In this document: positions 12,596 to 24,700 of the stretch, one piece after another
How the letters are laid out: the number at the start of each line of letters is the position of its first letter
Position numbering within the stretch: the stretch's first letter is position 1
Origin: Paratinospora sagittata
Lineage: Eukaryota > Streptophyta > Magnoliopsida > Ranunculales > Menispermaceae
DNA length: 64,000 nt
NCBI GenBank assembly: GCA_035771175.1
Contig: CM069610.1
Coordinates: 26,564,501 to 26,628,500 of the forward strand
Direction: 5' to 3'
The notes under the pieces: generated by a model
The model's input: only the letters and a program-made list of their open reading frames with translations
Databases searched by the model: none
What the model was told of the DNA's origin: nothing
Position numbers and translations under genes: made by a program

Positions 12596-15473
12596 TGTAG
12601 CACCCGTGCCTTTAGGTAACGTCATTTTGACCCATAGTTACCCTATACGTATTCGTATAAGTATGTGTATATGTATTTTGATGCTCGAAGTACGTAAGTT
12701 CGAGTGTCTTTGCATGATTTTAGATCATAAAGGGTGCTCATTAAATTTCGGAACCATCGGAGACCCGTTCGACGTCAAAACATTTCAAAAACGATGTTTT
12801 GGATCCAGTGGAGCTTTCTCCATGGAGGAAGAAATTTCTGTCACAACTTACATCAATGGTTTGATCTCCTAGATCCGTTGTCTGATTGGGCTGAAATTTT
12901 TTCAGCTCATTCTTATATGATAGATCTTCATTATGAACGGTGAAGATCTTGATTGGAGTTACCTACTTTGAGTTATAAGACCCAAAACACTGTTTCATGG
13001 ATTCTGGGATTTTCTTACGCAGTTTTGATCAAACAGTTAGATCTCACAATCTCACCTTTGGATTGAGCCTAAAGTTTACCAGCATGTTCATAACTTATTC
13101 ATTCAACGTTTGGACGGTTAAGATGTTAAACGCGTGCGTATTTTGTTAGAAATGGACTATCTAAGTGCAAGTATTGTAACATGAAATCTGGGTTTTTAAT
13201 ACTTTTGACAACTTTTAGTTGTGGGCCTAAGCTTATCTATTTAAGCAACCAAAACGTGATTTTAGGTTCATTTGCTCATTTCTCAGCCAGAAAAGAGAGA
13301 AAGGAGCTGGAGAGGAGAAAAGGGGAGGAAAGTTAGGGTTTGGTGGTTTCTTGCTCAAGAACACCTTAAGGTTTGTATTTTTCCTCCATTTCTTCCTAGA
13401 ATCTCTTTATTAGTTGCATGATAGCTTTATTTTGAGCATGAGGGTTTCATTTTGATGCATGCATTGTGATGAACCTTGGATGGGTGGAAGACCAAAGTTG
13501 GAGTTGAGTCTTGCATATCACATATGTGTGATTAGAGAGTGCAAGGAGTACACTAATGGCGAAAGCCCCAATTTCTAGCAAGAAATTGGAAGGTTTAGTT
13601 CAAATGGCCTATACTTAGTTTATGGCCTTAGACTTTTTCAAAATGTTTGCATGTCAACTATGTTGATCTAGTGGCCATTGTGGATGATTCCATGTTGCAA
13701 GATCAGTAAAATTCATGGTTGAACATGGTGGCCTAGTGTAAAATTGGTAATAGGGCATATGTGTGAAAATTTCCAGATTTGGGGCTTTTGATGCTCTTGA
13801 TATAAAATCTGGAAAATTATGCAATGTAGGTCTAATTGGACATGATTAGGGTTGTTTGATGATTGAATTCAGTGGGTTCTCATAATGGGCACCCTAAGGT
13901 TGACTAATTTTGATCTAGGCTAAGTATTTGACATTTTTCATGTACTTTGGCAATGTTGCATGTAATTTGGGGATTTTGCCCAAATTGGGACTTTTCACCC
14001 AAAGCAAGTCAATTTATGAAATTTACTTGGGGATTGTTTAATTGGACCCAAATTGAGTAGAATCATGGGTTTAAAATGTTAGAACCTATGTTAAATTGAT
14101 ATGACTTAGTTCATTTTGACCTTATGTTTTATATTGGCCTAATTGGGGATTTTGACCAAGACTTAGTCAATTGATGAAATTGACTTGATGTATAGTCTAA
14201 TTGACCCTAATTATAATTGAATTTCATGTATATTAGTGGTTGGATCATGGGATCACCCTATTACATTCAATTTAGGTTAATCTTAGTTTAATTGAGTCTA
14301 AATGATCAAGTTGGGCAATATGGAAATTGGCTCAAGGGGGTAATCAATTTAGAATCTAATTGACTTTAGATTGGGTTTGAACATGGGGTTTTGACACACT
14401 TTATGACTGATTTTCAGTTGTGGTTATTTCCAGGTCTTGTGATTGATCTTAAACCCGTTTAGTCAATTGGAGAGTTTTGGCAATTGGATTGGCTAGACTT
14501 AGCCAATCAAGTGTGAGTGTTCTTTTACTTTTGGATTATTTATATGTGGCATTGTATTATAGAAATGTTTTAAATGCTTATGTATAATGGTATGCATGTT
14601 TTAATATTCCATGAAATACATTTGAGCATAATTCATTGGGATGACAATTTGGGTTGAGGCTCCTAGTTGGAATTTCCTCTTTTTGAGAATTCTCGTAAGT
14701 CTAGCGGCGATCCCAGTTGTTTACCTGGCAGAGGGTTTTATGCCTTGTGTATGGGTAGGTTAGTTTAAACTAATCCTACGTGCTGCACAACCCCATAAAC
14801 CCTATTAGAATACGGGTATTGTGTGTGTGTTCGGGGGCTGTGTGTCGCGCACCAGGCCTTGAAACCCCCATACTCAGGAGGTGTTAAGTTTGCATGAGCA
14901 TGACTACAAAATGTTATGCATCGTCTTATGTATGACTTGATGCATTATGTTAGCATGTATGTAATATATTTTGTCATCATGATATTTTAACTGTTTTATG
15001 ATCTTACCATGTTTTATAAATGCACGTATATGCCACTTGTAAATAACATTCACTGAGCTGGCTGTAGCTCACACCTCACCATCTTCTTTCAGGATCTGAT
15101 AGAAAAGGAAAAGGGAAGGCTTGACTGCGGAGCGTCCCTTGTTTTTGTTTCATGTAGGTGTCGTACATTTAGTTTTGTATTTTTATAATTATGTACATGA
15201 TAACACCTAGTAATTGTATATTTAACACATAGTTGGGATGTGTTGGGTTTTGCATCATTTTGAAGACTCTGGAATTTTATGTTTGTAAAACTTTGGAGAA
15301 GTAATATGTTATTTCATTATGTTCATGATAGTTGGTTGTTAATGATGTACTTTCATTTCTTTTTGGGGATTCGTATATGTATTTTAGGCTGACGGGACGT
15401 CGGGTGTACCAATGGAGGGTATACTCGGAGGTTCCCGTGCCGGTCATGACGTCACGTATAGTGGGTCGTGACA
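12596..15473 (+). repeat. 3' LTR of chromovirus 1, complete, 2878 bp
   Basis: The LTR runs from TGTAGCACCC after the polypurine tract to GTCGTGACA before the CACTT target duplication. Its first 519 bp is duplicated at the 5' end of the element. It is much longer than most Ty3/gypsy LTRs but within what is seen in Tekay/Del. A possible TATA box is at 13237. The region 13960-14400 holds diverged internal repeats built around a ggggattttg motif. I see no reading frame of interest in it. Confidence 0.93.
13237..13245 (+). promoter_or_regulatory. Possible TATA box in the chromovirus 1 LTR
   Basis: CTATTTAAG sits about 640 bp into the LTR and is followed some 30-60 bp later by a purine-rich leader-like stretch (aaaagagagaaagg). 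The position suits a U3/R boundary. The call rests only on the motif and its placement. Confidence 0.4.
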
Positions 15474-15478
15474 CACTT
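15474..15478. repeat. Target-site duplication of chromovirus 1, right copy
   Basis: CACTT directly follows the 3' LTR end and matches 11265-11269. The satellite monomer then resumes with attctctgatttt. Confidence 0.93.
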
Positions 15479-15753
15479 ATTCTCTGATTTTCAAAAATAC
15501 AACACACACGATTTTTGCAAGTTAGATTGAGCTTTCCAAAGAGTTTTTCAAGAGAAGAAAGTAATGATTCTTGCATTTGACAAAACAAGCTTCGAATAGA
15601 ATCAAAATTGCAATCTGTCTTGATGATAACGTCGTTGATCAGCAAGTTCTTCATTTTATCCCTTTTGTGCATAGATTTGCAGAGGCTATCCATTGTTTTA
15701 AGCTGTAAGTATATGAAGTGGTCTCGGTAAGATAACACAACAAAATGGGACAC

Positions 15754-15803
15754 ATCACCTGTCTTGCGTCAAGAACATATCACCTGTCTTGCGTCAAGAA
15801 CAC
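15754..15803 (+). repeat. 25-bp direct duplication inside a satellite monomer
   Basis: The segment atcacctgtcttgcgtcaag plus five bases occurs twice in tandem, at 15754-15778 and 15779-15803. Other monomers have it once. It accounts for the extra length of the monomer that starts at 10495 once the retrotransposon is removed. Confidence 0.85.
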
Positions 15804-18800
15804 ATCAAAAAATAGCTTTCGAAGTCTACAAAGATAAAGCTCGAAGAACGAAGGCATATCTCATGCCTAACGCATTAGTTTGATCTTTGGTGTGTAGGGT
15901 AACCTCTCGATCAATCTCAGCACTAAAAGTCTGAAAATTGCAAAGTCTTCAAAATTACTTCAATATAGTATTTCATTTTGAAAAAATGTTTTCCGAAAGG
16001 TTTTAATTATAATTTCAATGAGTTTTGAATTATTTAAAAGTTTTTAATCTTATGTCAATATGTTTTGAGCTAATGGAATGGTTCTTGAGTGTAAAAATAT
16101 TAATTTTTCATAAATAAGGCTATCCAACAATTTGCCAAAATTTTCCTGAAGGCACTAGCGCACTACCAGTGTTGATAGCACGCTGATAGAGTTCTATAAT
16201 AAAACATTTGTCTTTCTGGAAAATTGTCTATAGCGCGCTATCCTCTTTGATAACTCGCTATAAAGCTGTTGCCGAGATCTTTCCATTTCTAGTAAAATGG
16301 GCAATAGCGTGCTACAGGCCTCGATAACACGCTATCGGAAATTACTTAAAACTAGAGCTCTCGGGTTGTGTATATCGACCAGGTATAGCCTGCTAACTTT
16401 CAATTGAGAACATGATACACAACCCAATAGCACGCTATCCTCGTCTGAGACAAAAATCTGATATTTGTAACGAGAAAAATGTGGGCACTTCTGCTTGCTC
16501 GATATTTCTATTCCTTACACAATTTTTCCAGGTTATCTTAATTGAAATATTCTTTACTAACACCTAGATGATTCCCATTGCCTCGCACGCCCAAAACAAC
16601 TTTGGATTAAACAATGTTTTGAATTCAAATCATCTTGTATTCTCAGTAACTTCTAATTTTATAAAACACTTATTCTCTGATTTTCAAAAATACAACACAC
16701 ACAATTTTGCAAGTTAGATTGAGCTTTCCAAATAGTTTTTCAAGAGAAGAAAATAATCATTGTTGCATTTGCCAAAACAAGCTTCTAATAGAATCAAATT
16801 GCAATTTGTCTTGATGCTAACTTCGTTGATCGGCAAGTTCTTCATTTTATCCTTTTTGTGCTTAGATTTGCACAGGCTATCCATTGTTTTAAGCTAGCTG
16901 TAAGTATATGAAGTGGTCTCGGTAAGATAAAACAACAAAATAGAACACGTCACCTGTCTTGCGTCAAGAACAGATAAAAAAATAGCTTTCGGAGTCTACA
17001 AAGATAAAGCTTGAAGAACGATGGCATATCTCATGCCTAACACATTAGTTTGATCTTTGGTGTGTAGGGTAACCTCTCGATCAATCTCAGCACTAAAAGT
17101 CTGAAAATTGCAAAGTCTACAAAATCACTTCAATATAGTATTTCATTTTGAAAAAATGTTTTCCTAAAGGTTTTAATCATAATTTCAATGAGTTTTAAAT
17201 TATTTAAAAGTTTTTAATCTTATGTCAAAATGTTTTGAGTTAATGGAATGGTTCTTGAGTGTCAAAATATTAATTTTTCAAAAATCAGGTTATCCAGCAA
17301 TTTGCCAAAATTTTCCTGAAGGCACTAGCGCACTATCAGTGTTGATAGCCCACTGATAGAGTTCTATAATAAAACATTTGTCTTTCTGGAAAATTGTCTA
17401 TAGCGCGCTATCCCCTTTGATAACTCGCTATAAAGCTGTTGCCGAGATCTTTCCATTTCTAGTAAAATGGGCAATAGTGCGCTACAGGCCTCGATAACCC
17501 GCTCTCGGAAATTACTTAAAACTAGAGCTCTCGGGTTGTGTATATCGACCAGCTATAGCCTGCTAACTGTCAATTGAGAACATGATACACAACCCAATAG
17601 CACGCTATCCTCGTATGAGACAAAAATCTGATATTTGTAACGAGAAAAATGTGGGCACTTCTGCTTGCTCGATATTTCTATTCCTTACACAATTTTTCCA
17701 GGTTATCTTAATTGAAATATTCTCTACTAACACCTAGATGATTCCCATTGCCTCGCACGGCCAAAACAACTTTGGATTAAACAATGTTTTGAATTCAAAT
17801 CATCTTGTAATCTCAGCAACTTCTAATTTTATAAAACACTTATTCTCTGATTTTCAAAAATACAACACACACGATTTTTGCAAGTTAGATTGAGCTTTCC
17901 AAATAGTTTTTCAAGGGAAGAGAGTAATCATTGTTGCATTTGCCAAAACAAGCTTCGAATAGAATCAAAATTGCAATCTGTCTTGATGCTAACTTCGTTG
18001 ATCAGCAAGTTCTTCATTTTATCCCTTTTGTGCTTAGATTTGCACAGGCTATGCATTATTTTAAGCTGTAAGTATATGAAGTGGTCTCGATAAGATAACA
18101 CAACAAAATAGAACACATCACCTGTCTTGCGTCAGGAACACATCAAACAATAGCTTTCGAAGTCTACAAAGATAAAGCTCGAAGAACGAAGACATATCTC
18201 ATGCCTAACGCATTAGTTTGATCTTTGGTGTGTAGGGTAACCTCTCGATCAATCTCAGCACTAAAAGTCTGAAAATTGCAAAGTCTCCAAAATCACTTCA
18301 ATATAGTATTTCATTTTGAAAAAATGTTTTCCGAAAGGTTTTAATCATAATTTCAATGAGTTTTGATTTATTTAAAAGTTTTTAATCTTATGTCAATATG
18401 TTTTGAGTTAATGGAATGGTTCTTGAGTGTAAAAATATTAATTTTTCAAAAATAGGGCTATACAGCAATTTGCCAAAATTTTCCTGAAGGCACTAGCGCA
18501 CTATGAGTGTTGATAGCACGCTGATAGAGTTCTATAATAAAACATTTGTTTTTCTGGAAAATTGTTTATAGCGCGCTATCCCCTTTGATAACTCGCTATA
18601 AAGCTATTGCCGAGATCTTTCCATTTTTAGTTAAATGGGCAATAGCGCGTTATAGGCCTCGATAACCCGCTATCGAAAATTACGTAAAACTCGTGCTCTC
18701 GGGTTTGTGTATATTGACCTGCTATAGCCTGCTAACTTTCAATTGAGAACATGATACACAACCCAATAGCACGCTATCCACATCTGAGACAAAAATCTGA

Positions 18801-21742
18801 TATTTCTAACGAGAAAAATGTGGGCACTTCTGCTTGCTCGATATTTCTATTCCTTACACAATTTTTCCAGGTTATCTTAATTGAAATATTCTCTACTAAC
18901 ACCTAGATTATTCCAATTGTCTCGCACGCCCAAAACAACTTTGGCTGAAACAATGTTTTGAATTCAAATGATCTTGTAATCTCAACAACTTCTAATTTTA
19001 TAAAACACTTATTCTCTGATTTTCAAAAATACAACACACACGATTTTTGCAAGTTAGAATGAGCTTTCCAAAGAGTTTTTCAAGAGAAGAAAGTAATCAT
19101 TGTTGCATTTGCCAAAACAAGCTTCGAATAGAATCAAAATTGCAATCTGTCTTGATGCTAACTTCGTTGATCAGCAAGTTCTTCATTTTATCCCTTTTGT
19201 GCTTTGATTTGCACAGGCTATGCATTGTTTTAAGCTGTAAGTATATGAAGTGGTCTCGGTAAGTTAACACAACAAAATAGAACACAACACCTGTCTTGCG
19301 TCAGGAACACATCAAACAATAGCTTTCGAAGTCTACAAAGATAAAGCTCGAAGAACGAAGACATATCTCATGCCTAACGCATTAGTTTGATCTTTGGTGT
19401 GTAGGGTAACCTCTCGATCAATCTCAGCACTAAAAGTCTGAAAATTGCAAAGTCTTCAAAATCACTTCAATATAGTATTTCATTTTGAAAAAATGTTTTC
19501 CGAAAGGTTTTAATCATAATTTCAATGAGTTTGGAATTATTTAAAAGTTTTTAATCTTATGTCAATATCTTTTGAGTTAATGGAATGGTTCTTGAGTGTC
19601 ATAATATTAATTTTTCAAAAATCAGGCTATCCAGCAATTTGCCAAAATTTTCCTAAAGGCATTAGCGCACTATGAGTGTTGATAGCACGCTGATAGAGTT
19701 CTATAATAAAACATTTGTTTTTCTGGAAAATTGTTTATATCGCGCTATCCCCTTTGATAACTCGCTATAAAGCTATTGTCGAGATCTTTCCATTTTTAGT
19801 AAAATGGGCAATAGCGCTCTATAGGCCTCGATTACCCGCTATCGAAAATTACGTAAAACTCCTGCTCTCGGGTTTGTGTATATCGACCTGCTGTAGCCTG
19901 CTAACTGTCAATTGAGAACAGGATACACAACCCAATAGCACGCTATCCACATCTGAGACAAAAATCTGATATTTCTAACGAGAAAAATGTGGGCGCTTCT
20001 GCTTGCTCGATATTTCTATTCCTTACATAATTTTTCCAGGTTCTCTTAATTGAAATATTCTCTACTAACACCTAGATTATTCCCATTGTCTCGCACGCCC
20101 AAAACAACTTTGGACTAAACAATGTTTTGAATTCAAATCATTTTGTAATCTCAGCAACTTCTAATTTTATAAAATACTTATTCTCTGATTTTCGAAAATA
20201 CAACACACACAATTTTTGCAAGTTAGATTGAGCTTTCAAAAGAGTTTTTCAAGAGAAGAAAGTAATCATTGTTGCATTCGCCAGAACAAGCTTCGAATAG
20301 AATCAAAATTGCAATCTGTCTTGATGCTAACATCGTTGATCAGCAAGTTCTTCATTTTATCCCTTTTGTGCTTAGATTTGCACAAGCTATTCATTGTTTT
20401 AAGTTGTAAGTATATGAAGTGGTCTCGGTAAGATAACACAACAAAATAGAACACATCACCTGTCTTGCATCAGGAACACATCAAACAATAGCTTTCGAAG
20501 TCTACAAAGATAAAGCTCGAAGAACGAAGACATATCTCATTCCTAATGCATTAGTTTGATCTTTGGTGTGTAGGGTAACCTCTCGATCAATCTCAGCACT
20601 AAAAGTCTGAAAATTGCAAAGTCTTCAAAATCACTTCAATATAGTATTTCATTTGGAAAAAATGTTTTCCGAAATGTTTTCATCATAATTTCAATGAGTT
20701 TTGAATTATTTAAAAGTTTTTAATATTATGTCAATATGTTTTGAGTTAATGGAATGGTTCTTGAGTGTCAAAATATTAATTTTTCAAAAATAAGGCTATC
20801 CAGCAATTTGCCAAAATTTCCCTGAAGGCACTAGCGCACTATCAGTGTTGATAGCACGCTGATAGAGTTCTATAATAAAACATTTGTTTTTCTAGAAAAT
20901 TGTCTATAGTGCGCTATCCCCTTTGATAACTCGCTATAAAGCTGTTGACGAGATCTTTCCATTTTTAGTAAAATGGGCAATAGCGCGTTATAGGCCTCCA
21001 TAACACGCTATCGGAAATTACGTAAAACTCGAGCTCTCGGGTTTGTGTATATCGACCTGCTATAGCCTGCTAACTGTCAATTGAGAACAAGATACACAAC
21101 TCAATAGCACGTTATCCAAGTCTGAGACAAAAATCTGATATTTCTAATGAGAAAAATGTTGGCATTTCTGCTTGCTCTATATTTCTATTCCTTACACAAT
21201 TTTTCCTGTTTATCTTAATTGAAATATTTTCTACTAACACCTAGATGATTCCCATTGCCTCGCACGCCCAAAACAACTTTGGATGAAACAATGTTTTGAA
21301 TTCAAATCATTTTGTAATCTCAGCAACTTCTAATTTTATATAACACTTAATCTCTGAATTTCAAAAATACAACACACACGATTTTTGCAAAATAGATTGA
21401 GCTTTCCAAAGAGTTTTTCAAAAGAAGAAAGTAATGATTCTCGCATTTGCCAAAACAAGCTTCGAATAGAATCAAAATTGCAATCTGTCTTGATGCTGAC
21501 ATCGTTGATCACCAAGTTCTTCATTTTATCCCTGTTGTGCTTAGATTTGCACAGGCTATGCATTGTTTTAAGCTGTAAGTATATGAAGTGGTCTCGGTAA
21601 GATAACACAACAAAATAGAACACATCACCTGTCTTGCGTCAGGAACAAATCAAAACAATAGCTTTCGAAGTGTACAAAGATAAAGCTCGAAGAATGAAGA
21701 CGTATCTCATGCCTAATGCATTAGTTTGATATTTGGTGTGTA

Positions 21743-24700
21743 GGGTAACCTCTCGATCAATCTCAGCACTAAAAGTCTGAAAATTGCAAAGTCTTCAAAA
21801 TCACTTCAATATTGTATTTCATTTTGAAAAAATGTTTTCCGAAAGGTTTTCATCATAATTTCAATGAGTTTTGAATTATTTAAAAGTTTTTTAATCTTAT
21901 GTCTATATGTTTTGAGTTAATGGAATGGTTCTTGAGTGTCAAAATATTAATTTTTCAAAAATAGGGCTATCCAGCAATTTGCCAAAATTTTCCTGAAGGC
22001 ACTAGCGCACTATGAGTGTTGATAGCACGCTGATAGAGTTCTATAATTAAACATTTGTTTTTCTGGAAAATTATCTATAGCGCGCTATCCCCTTTGATAA
22101 CTCGCTATAAAGCTGTTGCCGAGATCTTTCCATTTTTAGTAAAATGGGCAATAGCGCGCTATAGGCCTCATTAACCCACTATCAGAAATTACGTAAAACT
22201 CCAACCCTCGGGTCTGTGTATATCGACCTGCTATAGCCTGCTAACTGTCAATTGAGAACATGATACACAACCCAATAGCACGCTATCCACGTCTGAGACA
22301 AAAATCTGATATTTCTAACGAGAAAAATGTGGGCACTTCTGCTTGCTCGATATTTCTATTCCTTACACAATTTTTCCAGGTTATCTTAATTGAAATATTC
22401 TCCACTAACACCTAGATTATTCCCATTGTCTCGCACGCCCAAAACAACTTTGGATTCAACAATGTTTTGAATTCAAATCATCTTGTAATCTCAGCAACTT
22501 CTAATTTTATAAAACACTTATTCTCTGATTTTCAAAAATACAAACACACAATTTTTGCAAGTTAGATTGAGCTTTCAAAAGAGTTTTTCAAGAGAAGAAA
22601 GTAATCATTGTTGCATTCGCCAGAACAAGCTTCGAATAGAATCAAAATTACAATCTGTCTTGAAGCTAACATCGTTGATCAGCAAGTTCTTCATTTTATC
22701 CCTTTTGTGCTTAGATTTGCACAGACTATTCATTGTTTTAAGCTGTAAGTATATGAAGTGGTCTCGGTAAGATAACACAACAAAATAGAACACATCACCT
22801 GTCTTGCATCAGGAACACATCAAACAATAGCTTCCGAAGTCTACAAAGATAAAGCTCGAAGAACGAAGACATATCTCATTCCTAACGCATTAGTTTGATC
22901 TTTGGTGTGTAGGGTAACCTCTCGATCAATCTCAGCACTAAAAGTTTGAAAATTGCAAAGTCTTCAAAATCACTTCAATATAGTATTTCATTTGGAAAAA
23001 ATGTTTTCCGGAATGTTTTCATCATAATTTCAATGAGTTTTGAATTATTTAAAAGTTTTTAATCTTATGTCAATATGTTTTGCGTTAATGGAATGGTTCT
23101 TGAGTGTCAAAATATTAATTTTTCAAAAATAAGGCTATCCAGCAATTTGCCAAAATTTTCCTGAAGGCACTAACGCACTATGAGTGTTGATAGCACGCTG
23201 ATAGAGTTCTATAATAAAACATTTGTTTTTCTGGAAAATTGTCTATAGCGCGCTATCCCCTTTGATAACTCGCTATAAAGCTGTTGCCAAGATCTTTCCA
23301 TTTTTAGTAAAATGGGCAATAGCGCGTTATAGGCCTCCATAACACGCTATCGGAAAATACGTAAAACTTGAGCTCTCGGGTTTGTGTATATCGACCTGCT
23401 ATAGCCTGCTAACTGTCAATTGAGAACAGGATACAAAACTCAATAGCACGCTATCCACGTCTGAGACAAAAATCTGATATTTCTAACGAGAAAAATGTTG
23501 GCACTTCTGCTTGCTCGATATTTCTATTCCTTACACAATTTTTCCTATTTATCTTAATTGAAATATTCTCTACTAACACCTAGATGATTCCCATTGCCTC
23601 GCACGCCCAAAACAACTTTGGATGAAACAATGTTTTGAATTCAAATCATTTTGTAATCTCAGCAACTTCTAATTTTATATAACACTTATTCTCTGATTTT
23701 CAAAAATACAACACACACGATTTTTGCAAAATAGATTGAGCTTTCCAAAGAGTTTTTCAAAAGAAGAAAGTAATGATTCTTGCATTTGCCAAAACAAGCT
23801 TCGAATAGAATCAAAATTGCAATCTGTCTTGATGATAACATCGTTGATCAGCAAGTTCTTCATTTTATCCCCTTTGTACTTAGATTTGCACAAGCTATCC
23901 ATTGTTTGAAGCTGTAAGTATATGAAGTGGTCTCGGTAAGATAACACAACAAAATAGAATACATCACCTGTCTTGCGTCAGGAACACATCAAACAATAGC
24001 TTTCGAAGTCTACAAAGTTAAAGCTCGAAGAACGAAGACGTATCTCATGCCTAATGCATTAGTTTGATATTTGGTGTGTAGGGTAACCTCTCGATCAATC
24101 TCAGCACTAAAAGTCTAAAAATTGCAAAGTCTTCAAAATCACTTCAATATAGTATTTCATTTTGAAAAAATGTTTTCCGAAAGTTTTTCATCATAATTTC
24201 AATGAGTTTTGAATTATTTAAAAGTTTATAATCTTATGTCTATATGTTTTGAGTTAATGGAATGGTTCTTGAGTGTCAAAATATTAATTTTTCAAAAATA
24301 GGGCTATCCAGCAATTTGCCAAAATTTTCCTGAAGGCACTAGCGCACTATGAGTGTTGATAGCACGCTGATAGAGTTCTATAATTAAACATTTGTTTTTC
24401 TGGAAAATTGTCTATAGCGCGTTATCCCCTTTGATAACTCGCTATAAAGCTATTGCCGAGATCTTTCCATTTTTAGTAAAATGGGCAATAGCGCGCTATA
24501 GGCCTCATTAACCCACTATCGGAAATTACGTAAAACTCCAACTCTCGGGTTTGTGTATATCGACCTGCTATAGCCTGCTAACTGTCGATTGAGAACATGA
24601 TGCACAACCCAATAGCATACTATCCACGTTTGAGACAAAAATCTGATATTTCTAACGAGAAAAATGTGGGCACTTCTGCTTGCTCGATATTTCTATTCCT

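Larger units (their letters stand above)
11270..15473 (+). mobile_element. Truncated Ty3/gypsy chromovirus 1 (Tekay/Del-like)
   Basis: This 4204-bp insertion starts TG, ends CA and is flanked by 5-bp duplications. The order is a truncated 5' LTR (520 bp), the integrase C-terminus with chromodomain, a polypurine tract and a complete 3' LTR of 2878 bp. No primer binding site, gag, protease, reverse transcriptase, RNase H or catalytic integrase core remains. A large deletion joins the LTR directly to the end of pol, so the copy is non-autonomous. Long LTRs plus a chromodomain fit the Tekay/Del lineage of plant chromoviruses; the clade is inferred from sequence character, not from a tree. Confidence 0.93.

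Noticed and set aside
12230..12625. 131-codon minus-strand frame over the chromovirus 1 integrase remnant
   Set aside because: It is the shadow of the plus-strand integrase/chromodomain coding sequence and has no recognisable domain.
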